Numbered from the stretch's first letter, positions 33,977-44,345 are shown. The stretch: DNA of 64,000 bases from Hofstenia miamia (GCA_004352715.1 SCFE01000008.1:228544-292543); one strand, 5' to 3'. Numbers and translations are program-made. Notes: generated by a model from the sequence alone, not told the origin.

Positions 33977-35394
33977 ATGCCTAACACATGAGGAAAAAAA
34001 GGTAGCACTAAGAAGTGCACAAGCAAAACAACCCCCACCAAAAGGAGAGCACACTCAGAGACAGATTCGTCCCCCATAGAACTGGAAACCCTACACATGT
34101 CCCCAGAAACAGGATCTAATGAAGTTTTAAATATCCTACGCCAAACAAATGAAATGGAAATGCTATTGAGAGGCAAGATACAACAATTAACAGAAAGAAT
34201 GTCAACATTGGAACAGGAGAATGAGAACAAATTAAGTGAACTGAAGATCCAAAATGGACAATTGTTTGGACAACCAAAGCAATAACTTCTAGAGAGATAT
34301 CAAAGCGTTAACAAATCAGCTGGCACAGTCAAACAAAGCCTTTCAAGAACACAACAAGAAATGGGAGAAGATATGCCAACAATTGGAAGACGCAAATAGG
34401 CAATTAATCCTCGACAACAATATCCACGCTCAAGAGATCGAACAGCTCAAAGATAAACTTAGATCAACAGAGTTAGACAGAGATGAAGATCAAAAAATCA
34501 GAAGAAAGAGATAGAGGATTTGAGATGGAAACTGAAAAAACTATGAGAAAACAAAGGAGAAAATCCGAAAGCAACAGCAACATATGAAAAAGCAACCAAG
34601 CAGGAAGAGGAAAGGAGCTTACGAGCATCACCCACGAATTTTAAAAACATTTCAGAGAAATGGAGGAAGAAGAGGAAGAAGAGAAAAGGAAAATTATCAA
34701 CGAGATAATGAGAGTGGTGACAAGTCAACTCACAGTTAGTGAACAAATGACTAAACAAAGGAAACTGATTTATGAGAACTTGATGCTGCCAGAAAATAGC
34801 CACAATGATACAATACCATGTAGGGCAACTCTGCCTAAATTTAATGGGAAAGTGGACAGCTACAACCCAACATTTTTGGAATCGCTGCAAATGTTCGAGA
34901 TTATGATGGCAGAGAGGAAGGTGAACCAAAGGGCAGCAGCCACAAGGTTCCCACTATATTTAATGGGGGCAGCCTTTCAACATTACCTACTCCTTGATGA
35001 GAACACAAAACGGAATTACAAACTATTAATCGGAGATTTTGTAGACTATTATGAAAATGAAAGCTTCAAAAACCAATATCAAATCATACTGAATTCTACA
35101 AAAATGCGGAAGACGGATGACATCCAAAACTACATCCGACAAATAGAACGATTGTTGACACTCAGTTCAAGGGAAAGTACATATTCCAAGTATGACCTTT
35201 TCTCTCATATCTGCAAGGGTGTGATAAAAAACGGCAGAGAAAAAGTCCCAATACTGAATGCAACAAATTGGAACATCAACAAGAAAAGAACAAATGTACA
35301 AATATTTGGACAGTATGTCAGATCTAGTATCAAAGCTATTTGGAGAGCAATGGAAGACATTGATGAGCAGAGTAGTTTGAATGGTCAACTCTAG
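33977..35394 (+). pseudogene. gag: coiled-coil region plus capsid-like domain
   Basis: ATG at 33977 is followed by TGA at codon 5 and then an open, basic Ser/Thr-rich start. A long coiled coil (IQQLTERMSTLEQENENKL; ICQQLEDANRQLI; EIEQLKDKLRSTEL) continues across two frame changes to about 34520. The longest open part, 34660-35394, carries the capsid-like region: LPKFNGKVDSYN, RFPLYLMGAAFQHYL and YNKYDLFSHIC-like positions. No CCHC zinc knuckle is seen. Gag ends at TAG 35392, just before the first pair of hairpin repeats. A protease is not recognised between Gag and RT. Confidence 0.55.
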
Positions 35395-35420
35395 GACTCA
35401 CAAACGAAAACAGGAGGTAC

Positions 35421-35503
35421 TCCACACTGCTGACTCTAGGGCAAGTGGACGAAAACCATCAATGTAGTGAGTACTCCCCACGGCCGACTTGAGGGCAGAG
35501 GGA
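35421..35503 (+). repeat. Hairpin repeat cluster A (two units) between gag and pol
   Basis: Units at 35421-35449 and 35475-35503. Each runs: 5' arm, two bases, TGC or GGC, a core TGACTCTAGG or CGACTTGAGG, GCA, one base, 3' arm. The arms pair (TCCAC with GTGGA; TCCC with GGGA). The second unit ends in GGGATG, and that ATG is the likely start of pol. The same design recurs at 38682-39028. Confidence 0.55.
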
Positions 35504-35595
35504 TGAAAACTGAAGAAGATCAGTATAAAATACGCGAACTGGCTGAAGAGGAATACCAACACCTGAGTACAGCACAATTACAACAACTTTGAGAG

Positions 35596-36045
35596 GTGCT
35601 AGAGAAACACAAACGAATATTCAATTATGAAGAAATAAGTATGAGACAAGCAATTGACAAAACACACAAGATCATTACATCAACAAACAAACTGATAAAA
35701 CTGCCAGTGAGGCAAGTGCCGGAGCAGATGAAGGACAAATACAACAGAATACTCAATGAATTGATTGATAACAAGATAATACGACCCAGCAAAAGCCCAT
35801 ACACCGCACCTACAGTATTCGTGAAACAGGGAGACAAACACAGATTATGCATAGACTTCTGGAAGTTGAATGAAGTAACAAAAAAAGATTCATATCCGCT
35901 GCCAAGGATAGAGGACATGTTGTATGAATCAAGCAAACATAAGTACTTCACTTCAATAGACTTATGCAAAGCATATTGGCAGGTGAGAATGGAAGAGGAA
36001 GACATAGAAAAAACCTGCGTTCATAACTCCCTAAAGCCTATATGA
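35596..36045 (+). pseudogene. pol segment: reverse transcriptase N-terminal half
   Basis: Uninterrupted 149 codons beginning LEKHKRIFNYEE and ending at the frameshift near 36030. It contains the LPRIED and FTSIDLCKAYWQV boxes, the latter with the first catalytic Asp (SIDL). Confidence 0.7.
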
Positions 36046-36328
36046 ATGGATATACATGGCGTTTGGTCTCTGCAATGCGCCTGCAACATTTCAAAGATAC
36101 ATAATGAAAGTGTTGAAAAACAAGAAACAGAAGATAGAGGATGGAGTGAATGCATATATCAATGACATCATCATGGCGAGCAACATGATCAAGGAACACC
36201 TGCAGAAACTCGAATGAACATTATCCATCCTCCAAAAAGACGGCCTGAGAATCAAAAGAAACAAGTGTGACATTTTAAAGGAAAAAATCATATTCTTAGG
36301 ATGAGTCATTGAAAAAGGGCAAATATAC

Positions 36329-37060
36329 ATGAAGGATAATGTAAGAGATTTGATCAGGAGAATAGCGAAACCAAACAACAAGAAGGACATCCAGAGGATA
36401 ATGGGTTTCTTCAATTATTATGGCATGTTTATCCCCAACATCGCAGGGAAGACTGCAAAGATGACGCGGCTGATGAGGAAGTCAGTACCATTTATATGGA
36501 CATGGCAGGAGCAGGAGGAGCTAGACAAGATAAAAGAGGAACTAGCAAAATTGCCATCACTAAATACGCCTAATTACAATGAAACATTTATACTGGACTG
36601 TGACGCTAGCAAGGTAGCGATTGGAGCAATATTGGGACAAATAAAAGATGGTAAGGAAGTACCCATACAATTCTTTTGTCACAAGTTGAAACCAAGCAAA
36701 GAGAACTATGGGTCAACAAAGTTGGAGATGCTGGCGCTAATCGAGAGCATAAAAAAGTTTAGACACTTTCTAATAGGATGGCAATTTAGAGTTCGCACTG
36801 ATAACAGTGGATTAGCATGGCTCAAGAAGTTTTCAGGTGATAAATCAGGAATAGTCTCGAGATGGATTGAATACCTAAATGAATTCACCTTCAAGATTGA
36901 ACACCAAAGAGGGACACTGCACACAAACGCCGACTTTTGGACCACACTTCCTGAGTATCAGAGAGACGCAACCAAGGAAGATGGAGAGAAAAAGCAATTC
37001 CAATTTCTACCACACACAGAGTACGAAGGACTTCTGGAGATGTACAATGATAAGAAATGA
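36329..37060 (+). pseudogene. pol segment: RT connection and RNase H
   Basis: 243 open codons between two TGA codons. Thumb/connection (IQRIMGFFNYYGMFIPNI), then RNase H with D (DCDAS), E (STKLEML) and D (VRTDNSGL) in the expected order. The frame ends in NDKK at TGA 37058, and homologous-looking sequence continues in frame. Confidence 0.7.
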
Positions 37061-37066
37061 CTAGCA

Positions 37067-37555
37067 GTGCTACTGATTGTGATAAAAGAGGATATATCAG
37101 AACTCAAAATTGTAGAAAAACAGAAGGACGACGTGATATTAAGCAAAATTATAAGAAAATTACAAGAACCAAGTGTGAAACTATCAAAGTTTACCGCGAG
37201 TTACTACAAGATGTACAGATGGAAAAGGAAGAAGAACGGACTCCTATATGTGGAAGGACAAACCAATAGAATCAGAATACTGGAATGCAAACTAGTAAGG
37301 AAAATTCACGAGAAGGGCCATTTGGGCATCACACTGATGGAGAGCACATTCACTGCAAGATTTTTCATGACAGCAATATGGAAAGTCACAGAAGAAATCA
37401 TCAATAAATGTACGGAATGCCTCCTCCAAAATAAACAACATTTTCTGACACAGAGGGCACTGCTAGAAAAAATCATAGTGATGAAACTGAATGAGATCGT
37501 ACATATAGATTTAGAAATGTTGTTGATATATGAGGAGGGGTACCAGTACCTCTAA
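37067..37555 (+). pseudogene. pol segment: integrase zinc-binding region
   Basis: 162 codons in the same frame as the RNase H segment after TGA. His/Cys motif: IHEKGHLGI and CTECLLQNK at the right distance for the HHCC domain. It ends HIDLEMLLIYEEGYQYL, where HIDLEM holds the first catalytic Asp, then TAA at 37553. Confidence 0.65.
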
Positions 37556-38137
37556 GTGATGGTGGACAATTTCACCAAATTTGAGAAACTAGTCTCAATG
37601 AAGAACACGACAGTTGAAACAACTGCTGACATAGTAATGAAAGAATGGATCCTGAAGTTTGGGCCAATGGAGATAGTAATCACGGATAAGGGGCCACAAT
37701 TTGAGAGCAACCTGTTCCAGGAAATGGCACACCTACTGGAAGTCATAAGTGAAAGAACAACAGCATATCACTCACAAGCAAATGGGGCGGTAGAGAGACT
37801 GAACAGAACTTTTATAAAACTGATTAGAGTCACAACCTCAAGAGTAGGAGGACGCAAATGGAGGGAGGTAATTGAAATGATTGAGTATTTCTACAATACG
37901 TCCGTACATTTGAAAACTGGGATAACACCATTCAAAGCCATGTTCAGAAGGGAGGCGGCGACGCCATTATCAATGCAGTACTTCGCCTATAGCGGAAAAT
38001 TAGACAACCAGTATGTGGATCAACTGAGGAATCAGATAATGGCAATACATGAGACGATGTGTCATAACACAAAGAAATTGGCCATGAGACAACAGCATAA
38101 CTACAACAAAAAATTTACAGTCACACACACAAACTAG
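37556..38137 (+). pseudogene. pol segment: integrase catalytic core
   Basis: 193 codons: VDNFTKFEKLV, ITDKGPQFESNLFQE, AYHSQANGAVERLNRTFIK, TGITPFKAMF. The second Asp and the Glu of the DD(35)E triad are present. After a frame change at about 38135 the C-terminal part continues with NTVYAFTPMKL and WSGPYKI to TAA 38323-38325. Confidence 0.7.
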
Positions 38138-38359
38138 GCAACACAGTTTACGCATTCACACCCATGAAATTAACTGATACAAAACAGGTCTGAAAGTTAA
38201 AAACAGTATGGTCAGGTCCATATAAAATAATGCAAGTATTACCAAATAACGAATATATGTTAAATAACAACAGGTTATTGCACTTTCAAAATCGATATTT
38301 AATGAAAATGCCGAGTTTAAAATAAATTGTATTAATGATAATGAGGTTATATACGATAT

Positions 38360-38631
38360 GAATGACTTAGATAGTCTGCTGGAGGAAGGCTTTGACAAAG
38401 AGTTTGAAGCAAATATTGGCAATGAGGACATACAGAGAATATATATATGACCCTGAAATATGGGATGTAAACTTATTGTCTGAATTTAGGAAAATCAAAA
38501 AAGATGCAACAGACATTGAGGAAGAGAGTGCGCCGAACCCAAAGACCCAAGGAGATTACAACGTCAAACCCGCAGAGAAGAATATGAAGACAGTCTCGAA
38601 CTGGACGTCCAACAGAAGACAGAAGGGATGA
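38360..38631 (+). pseudogene. Acidic ORF after pol in the gypsy-like element
   Basis: An acidic frame starts MNDLDSLLEEGFDKEFE at about 38358. It shifts frame near 38430 and continues through YDPEIWDVNLLSEFRKIKK and IEEESAPNPK to TGA at 38629. There is no recognised domain. It may be the C-terminal tail of Pol or a separate small protein. It ends just before hairpin cluster B. Confidence 0.35.
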
Positions 38632-38681
38632 GAACCAACCCACGACTAATCAGAGGCGCAGAGTGAGAAGGCGTCCTAGTA

Positions 38682-39028
38682 CTCCCCAAGGCTGACTCAA
38701 GGTCAGGGAGATGAAAAGACACAATGCCTCTCCCACTGGAGATCTGCACCACTGATTCAAGGGCAAGCAGAGAACCAGTGAACATCCCAGAGATCTGCAC
38801 TGCTGATTCGAGGGCACGCAGAGAACTGGCAAAAAGCAGCACAACTTTCCCTCCAGTCCACTTTGCCGATTTGAGGGCAGTGCAACTATTGGAGTTCCAG
38901 GGGAAGGTGAAAGTGGGTGAAGAACCGTGCATATACAAAAGCGATTCGAGGCTGACATATTGACTGAACCCACAGCTGGTGAATTGCTGAAAGTGCCAAC
39001 TGTGAGCCGATTCAGGGCGACTCAGTTG
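38682..39028 (+). repeat. Hairpin repeat cluster B (at least five units) after pol
   Basis: Units at 38682-38710 (arms CTCCC/GGGAG), 38743-38771 and 38794-38822 (TCTGC/GCAGA), 38857-38885 (CACT/AGTG in a shifted register) and 38997-39028 (CAACTG/CAGTTG). A weaker one lies at about 38938. The core [T/C]GA[T/C]T[C/T]nAGGGC is shared while the arms differ and still pair. Units 4-7 also keep one reading frame that encodes repeats of the type TADSRA, so a peptide repeat is the alternative reading. Confidence 0.5.
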
Positions 39029-39156
39029 AGACGATCAGCATGGACTCACTGGATGGTGAGCCGAGCACCAGTTGACCATTACGGATTACACAGCTACACA
39101 CCCCCTCTGATAGCACATCTGAGAGAACAGTACATTCAAAAGATAGAGAGAAAAGG

Positions 39157-40368
39157 ATGTCAAAATTAGACGGTGAAACCCTGCACCTGTATTTCATGGG
39201 AACAACGAAAATGAGAGCTAATGCATATCAAAAACTGTCACCAGAAACTAAGAGTCATATATGAAAAATAGCAAAAACAGAGGGCAGCAATCTACTGATA
39301 GTACTTGACGCACAGAAAAGACCAATGGTCAATACAATTATAAGTTATCAGAGAGAACTAGATGAAATGGTGGAACAGCCATACATGTGCAGCACAGTTC
39401 ACGTCACTTTGGATGACAATTTCACATTGGAAACAGCTCAAGCAATCATGGCATATAGAGACCAGATTGCGAAAATACCGGAAATTAACATTGACAAAGA
39501 TAACCTCACGATTATTCACATCCTGAAGGAAAAAGAATATAACAAAAATCTGTAAAAGCAGCTAGACAAAACTCTGAGAATGGCGAGAGTACAGGGCATA
39601 TGAGTGGTCATCATTGGAAGAAAAACAGTCAAAGAATTACCACAATTCCTAAGAGAGTTAGAGATAAAAGTAGAGAACGTGTTATTGTGGGAGAAAATAA
39701 CAACAGAAGCAAAAATCGCGGAATTAATTCATTTAGACCTACAGATTGACTACTGGGTAGCCTATTGTAGATTAATGGTGGATCCATGTATCACCATCGA
39801 TTTATTTAAACAGGTGAAAACAATAGAGATGACAATGCATGCAGAGGGCGTGGAAAAGGCAAACACACTATTCATTAAATGTTGCCTCACGCAAAGGCAA
39901 GAACACATAAAAAGAATACAAGAAATATGGAATGAAATGAAGTTACAGAAGAAAACAGAAGAAAAGTGGCCAGAGATACACATTGAGGCCCCATCAAAGA
40001 AATATCATAAAATGGTTGAATTGGCACTGTCAGAGATTAACAGAGCATATGAATTGAATTCAACAAAATACTTTAAAAACTTAATATTCGAAGAAAAGAA
40101 TGCCCCAGAAATAAGGTTTAGAACCTCAGCATGGATTCTAGCAATCTTTACAACGCAAGAACAAGAACTGAGGCTGCCAATTTCCAGAGCAGGGCGCCAC
40201 AAATTAGCAAAAGCAAAGAGATATGAGATAGCCTTGTCCCCAGTGAACACGCAGACAAAGAACTGGTTATTAAAGGGGCATGTTGAGAAGTTGACATCTC
40301 CAGACAAAATCAAGAAACTGATGCAGGAGGTCGAAAAGTTTTTCAGTAGATTAATTATTAACTAAAGC
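39157..40368 (+). pseudogene. Extra ORF 3 of the gypsy-like element, unknown function
   Basis: ATG at 39157 opens about 400 codons, interrupted in frame by TGA 39262, TAA 39556 and TGA 39601 and ending TAA at 40366. The product is soluble-looking, Lys/Glu-rich and mostly helical, with no signal peptide or membrane segment, so it is not a typical envelope. Recognisable stretches are LLIVLDAQKRPMV, LPQFLRELEIKVENVLLWEK and RISRAGRHKL-like basic regions. No family is recognised. It is followed 12 nt later by the next frame. Spacing and decay match the rest of the element. Confidence 0.45.
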
Positions 40369-40380
40369 CCATTAGGCAGA

Positions 40381-41069
40381 ATGTCAATGGTAGATATAGC
40401 GAATAGAACAGGGATCACTCTGGAAGAAATATCAGTATTTGATGAACCCATGAGGAAATATATATGGGGCGCCACATCCAAGACACAATTAAGACAGGTC
40501 GAGACACAACCTTGGATAACAATGAGGAAGATTATTAAACGGAAAATCATAGACACAAAAGAAATTGTAACTATGATAGAGAACAAAGAAATTCAGCAAA
40601 CATTAGAAACAGATATGAAAAGGTATGAAAAAGAGAGCCCTCGATGCACGTTCATAAAGATCCTGATATATACCTCACCAAAACAGTGTCGATCCTGATG
40701 ATACTTCCACGATGGAGGATACCAAAAAACGTAAAGATTGCCAAGACTTTCCTACACGAGTATAAAACTTACGTGAACATGAAAGAAGATGCGGAAACAA
40801 TAGTTAAAAGAGATGATTACAAAAAGACGAAAGAGATATTATTAAACAATCAAAACAAGGAAAGAGTATATGTTGGAGGAGCAATAACTCCTTACCAACT
40901 ATACACGCAAGGAAAACCAATTCATGAACAGCTAAAGGAACTGAGAGAGGAAATTGACAAATGCACAACTAAGGCTATCATGCTATTTTTGGGAGTAAAC
41001 GACATGGTGTGGTTGGATCTATGGGACAAAGAATACCGCTTCTATGATGCACAAAAAGGGTTGAGATAG
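40381..41069 (+). pseudogene. Extra ORF 4 of the gypsy-like element, unknown function
   Basis: ATG at 40381 opens MSMVDIANRTGITLEEISVF. A frameshift near 40660 moves coding to the frame containing ILMILPRWRIPKNVKIAKTF, RVYVGGAITPYQLYTQ and AIMLFLGVNDMVWLDLWDKE, ending TAG at 41067. The GVND string resembles the GxND block of SGNH hydrolases, but no GDS or DxxH block accompanies it, so I do not assign that fold. No membrane segment. Confidence 0.4.
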
Positions 41070-41074
41070 TAACA

Positions 41075-41389
41075 ATGATGAGATTGACTAAAAACGATCC
41101 AACAATGATAACTGAAGGAAAAGTGAGAGAAAACATAAGCTTCTTTTACAAAGATGTGGCAAACACAAGGAGCCTTAGGAAAGTGTTTACGTTCTTTTAC
41201 CCAAACACAACAGTAAGAGAAGAAATGGTGCACATGAGTAGAGCAGACGCACAGATGACGTTAATGATTGCAATAAAAGGAAGCCACCTATACAAAAAAT
41301 TCTATGAAATCTTTTCAGAGAAAATGAACGAACTTAGAGAAATAACACTGATATCAGAAAATATCAAAGAAGCGAAGTTCCTATGATAT
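41075..41389 (+). pseudogene. Extra ORF 5 of the gypsy-like element, unknown function
   Basis: Starts MMRLTKNDPTMITEGKVREN six nucleotides after the preceding stop and runs 103 codons, ending AKFL at TGA. Basic and helical, with FFYKDVANTRSLRKVFTFFY. Not recognised. It may be the continuation of ORF 4 after a frameshift, because the spacing is minimal. Confidence 0.35.
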
Positions 41390-41430
41390 CATAGCACGGT
41401 AACAACAGAGAGAGAGAGGAAGTACTAAAA

Positions 41431-41660
41431 ATGACCAAACAACCGGAATTCGCAATGACAAGCTGGAGTGATCCCCAAGCAGAAATACTAATTAAAAAGG
41501 CAGATGAGTTAGTCCAATTGCAAAACGTTTTACCTGGGATCAATTAAATCTGGATGATGGGAACAACCAACTGAAATGTTGGCTAAGTCTTGATAAAGAG
41601 ATATGGGAACTGAACGACGCAAAATGCTCTTCTGGAATCTTTCCGACTTCAATGGAGGAA
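41431..41660 (+). pseudogene. Extra ORF 6 of the gypsy-like element, unknown function
   Basis: ATG 41431 starts MTKQPEFAMTSWSDPQAEIL. Near 41520 the coding sense passes to another frame with KRFTWDQLNLDDGNNQLKCW and LDKEIWELNDAKC, ending TGA at about 41660. This is the last coding-like sequence of the element. AT-rich DNA follows. Confidence 0.3.
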
Positions 41661-41699
41661 TGAAACCAAATTATTAAACGAACACTAGGAACTCTCTTC

Positions 41700-42647
41700 T
41701 GTTAGAGATTGTTCTTTACGAATTTGACAGGTTTTCTCCTTCTGTTTTTCTCAATTTTTCTGAACCTTTTATACCCTCTATAACGACATCATCTTCCAAT
41801 TGGATATTCATTTAGCTCCCGAGTTTTATTCCAAAAATAGATGACATTTGAGTAGGCAGAACATTTTAATGTCGCTTCAAACATTCCTTTTTTTAAGTAG
41901 ATACTAGTTACACCTCTCTGATTCTTTGAAAATTTCTTGATATTTAACTTAAAAGAACAATGAGCATTTCTGTTTTCTTTGGAATTTGCTTGATCTTAAC
42001 TTAAAAGGCTTTTGAGTCTTTCTCTTAGTGACATTAACACTTATAAACAGAACATTCTCTTTTTAGTTGTGGAAAAAACAGCTTTAAGTAGGGAACAGCT
42101 CAAATTTTTCACAAATTAGAATTTATAAATTTTTCTTTCGAAAAGAAATTTAAAAATAAATTTAAAATAAATTTAGAATTTAAAATTCTCCAAACAGTTT
42201 TGAAGTTACGAAATTTTTTTAAAATTCCATTTTCATTACATACGTAATAAATGTGAATTAGCTACATATATATTGCAAATCTACTTATAAAGACTGCATA
42301 CAGTTGCATTTAAATAATAATTAAACATGCAATAATAAGAAAATTAGCTAGAAATTGCAGAACTCCACATGCTGTTATTAAGAAGAGAATATCGCCATTT
42401 TGTATTATGTCACACATTTAGCGAATCAGTATTTAAAGGTAAAGCAATAATGCTGTAAATACATTTTATAACCGCTAGTGGTGCAAGTCAAATTTGAACT
42501 ATTAAAATCATATCTTGTATGCTAACATGATGGCCTAATTTGGGCAAGTGATAAATGTAATTTATTTTAAGTTCACATCCAGTTAGTGTTATAGAAATCC
42601 ATGGTTTTGGTTATGGTTATCGTATCAATAATATGCTAGAATATAAA

Positions 42648-42684
<37 letters not shown>

Positions 42685-43060
42685 GAAAATTTGGTGCTAA
42701 TCATTTATATAGTTTGTAAAACTTATTTAGGGCAGTTTGTGTGATTTAAAATAATTTGTTTGCTAGAGTAATTTGAGATTGGTTAAACCTCTGGCTGCAA
42801 ACTTTCGCTTAGAATGACTAAACTAGGAAATTTCCTAGATGACACTTGTAATCATTACGTAATGCCATCGAGGGAGTAGCTGCACTTCTATTGGTTGAGC
42901 AGCAAAAAAAGCTGAGGTATGTTACCAGAAATAGAAAGATAGGCGTGGTCTACACATTATCAGTTGACCTCATTGAACTACCGAGAAAAGTATGAATAGG
43001 GCGGGGAAAGAAGCATGATATCAAAAGGCTCTGGTCTGGTATTGGCAGAGGGCGAAGCTC
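41700..43060. other. Interval without a recognised gene
   Basis: AT-rich, with a TA microsatellite at 42651-42682. If the gypsy-like element has a 3' LTR it should lie at the start of this interval, but I could not match it to the 5' side. An inverted CCAAT box (ATTGG) is at about 42890. Confidence 0.35.
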
Positions 43061-43068
43061 TGTCAGTC

Positions 43069-43078
43069 TATATAAAAG
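43069..43078 (+). promoter_or_regulatory. TATA box
   Basis: CTATATAAAAG lies 84-93 nt upstream of the ATG at 43162, in a local stretch with higher GC than its surroundings. Initiation about 30 nt downstream would give a 5' leader of roughly 60 nt. Confidence 0.5.
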
Positions 43079-43161
43079 TCTAGAATATCGTTGCAGATTG
43101 CGAAGAGTATCTAAGAGAGTATTGTTAGTTGAAGAAGGAACTCCTAGAAGCTACTACAGCC

Positions 43162-43260
43162 ATGTCAAAGAGAGTTCTGGTGATCGAAAACCCGCATTGC
43201 CACAGACGCAGCCCAATACAAATAATGCTAACCTCGTTGTTTAGCAAGAACCTTTTCGCG
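43162..43260 (+). CDS. First coding exon of an unrecognised gene, plus strand
   Basis: ATG in a purine -3 context (GCCATG) opens 33 codons, beginning MSKRVLVIENPHCHRRSPIQ and ending NLFA exactly at a consensus donor GTAAGA in phase 0. A TATA box is correctly placed upstream. The peptide has a basic, His/Arg-containing middle and a mildly amphipathic end. No family is recognised, and I did not find the second exon with confidence within the next 1.2 kb. The composition contrasts with the AT-rich flanks. Confidence 0.5.
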
Positions 43261-44301
43261 GTAAGACTCGCTAGGGTGTTATTTAATTAAAAAACACATC
43301 TTGAACAAGCAGCTATGGGTTTATTTAGGTACCTAGTGCAATATAGAGTGTTATAATAATTATCCAGTGTTAAGTAGAAGTGGCATATATGTATATTTAT
43401 ATATCTATCTGTATATATGTATATGTATACATTTTCCATATGTATTTTCTTTTAATACCAATTATCGAAAAAAAAATTCCGAAATTCTATACAACATTTT
43501 ACTGTTCTTCATGAAAAATTTGAACCAAAATACATTCACAGTTATTATTTTTTTAATTGTTTGTAATTATAATCAGTTACTTAGAAGAATACATCTTTTT
43601 CAAAATAAGATGCAACGTTCTGTAAAATTTGAGAACCACACTAAGTTGAACGCTATAGCATCTCTCAAATAGTGACATATGTGTGGTTGATCCCAAGCAA
43701 TGATATGACGGAATCTTGCATAAGGAAACCAATATAGTCGCGAAACTTATATTATCCAAAGTTGTTTCTTCATTCAATTAAGAATTCAAGTTCTATTTAG
43801 GTAGTAGGAAAAAGAGTTTTAGCTCAGCTGCAATTATTCAAAGTTTTCTAATGGGTGTATGTCTATGGCGCTTATCCTAATGGCTAACAATGCTACCTAC
43901 CTAAACAAATTTGAAAAGTCCTACTTGTTAATACTGTCTTCCATACTTGTCAAATAAGTAGGCATTTAGTAACAGATAAATATAATTAGTAAGAGATGCA
44001 AGTAATAACATATGCATTATTCTCAGAGATTTTACTATCAGCTAATTTGCATCTTATCATGCAAAACATTAAGTACAGATGTTTCCATAAATTCTATAAT
44101 TATAATGGTACTGGATCAATTTAGAAATTTATGAATTTTGAATTATATACGTTATAATAATTATATAAACGTTATATTTGCGTCCGCCTAAGTGTACATT
44201 GTAGTGGAAATTTTAATTGCCGAAAGCCAGCATTAGTCAATAAAGTTACAAACTATCACACATTTGATGAAAGTCTAAAAATTTCGCATTTTGAAATTTA
44301 T

Positions 44302-44345
44302 ATATATATATATATATAATATTATATATATAATATATAAAAATT
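44302..44345. repeat. (TA)n-rich microsatellite
   Basis: Interrupted TA repeats just downstream of the membrane-protein gene. Confidence 0.6.

Larger units (their letters stand above)
35503..38325 (+). pseudogene. pol: RT, RNase H and integrase
   Basis: ATG at 35503 overlaps the second hairpin. RT: NKIIRPSKSPYTAPTVFVKQ, KKDSYPLPRIEDML, KYFTSIDLCKAYWQV, FGLCNAPATFQRY. The catalytic box is YINDII instead of YxDD, so its first Asp is Asn. RNase H (about 36590-36990): FILDCDASKVAIGAILGQ, GSTKLEMLALIESIKKF, VRTDNSGLAWL. Integrase: an HHCC-like GHLGITL...CTECL, then HIDLEM, ITDKGPQFES, AYHSQANGAVERLNRTF with D, D, E present. C-terminal WSGPYKIMQVL. TGA at 35590, 36215, 36302, 37058 and 38191, TAA at 37553 and a frameshift near 36030 break the frame. 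Confidence 0.75.
33723..41700 (+). mobile_element. Ty3/gypsy-like retroelement with extra 3' reading frames
   Basis: Coding blocks on the plus strand are a coiled-coil/Gag region, RT, RNase H, integrase and a pol tail, followed by at least four more reading frames between 39157 and 41660. A TGGCGACCATGACAG at 33723, just after a CA, could be the primer-binding site. I could not pair LTRs, so the borders are approximate. Nine in-frame TGA codons, a few TAA/TAG codons and several frameshifts show that this copy is decayed. Its codons and composition are uniform across all the frames, which suggests they decayed together as one element. Confidence 0.65.

Noticed and set aside
35421-38822. Hammerhead ribozyme in the hairpin repeats
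   Set aside because: CTGA and CGAAAAC strings occur nearby, but the full CTGANGA...GAAA core with three stems is not present in any unit.
38743-38822. tRNA T-arm or tRNA fragment (GATTCGAGG)
   Set aside because: Only the loop-like string resembles a T-arm. There is no acceptor, D or anticodon arm.
40980-41030. SGNH hydrolase in extra ORF 4 (GVND)
   Set aside because: Only one of the four sequence blocks is present, with no GDS and no DxxH, so it is probably chance.
33000-43300. Pair of LTRs for the gypsy-like element
   Set aside because: I looked for a repeat of the sequence ending at 33722 after 41660 and could not find one by eye, so no LTR is annotated.
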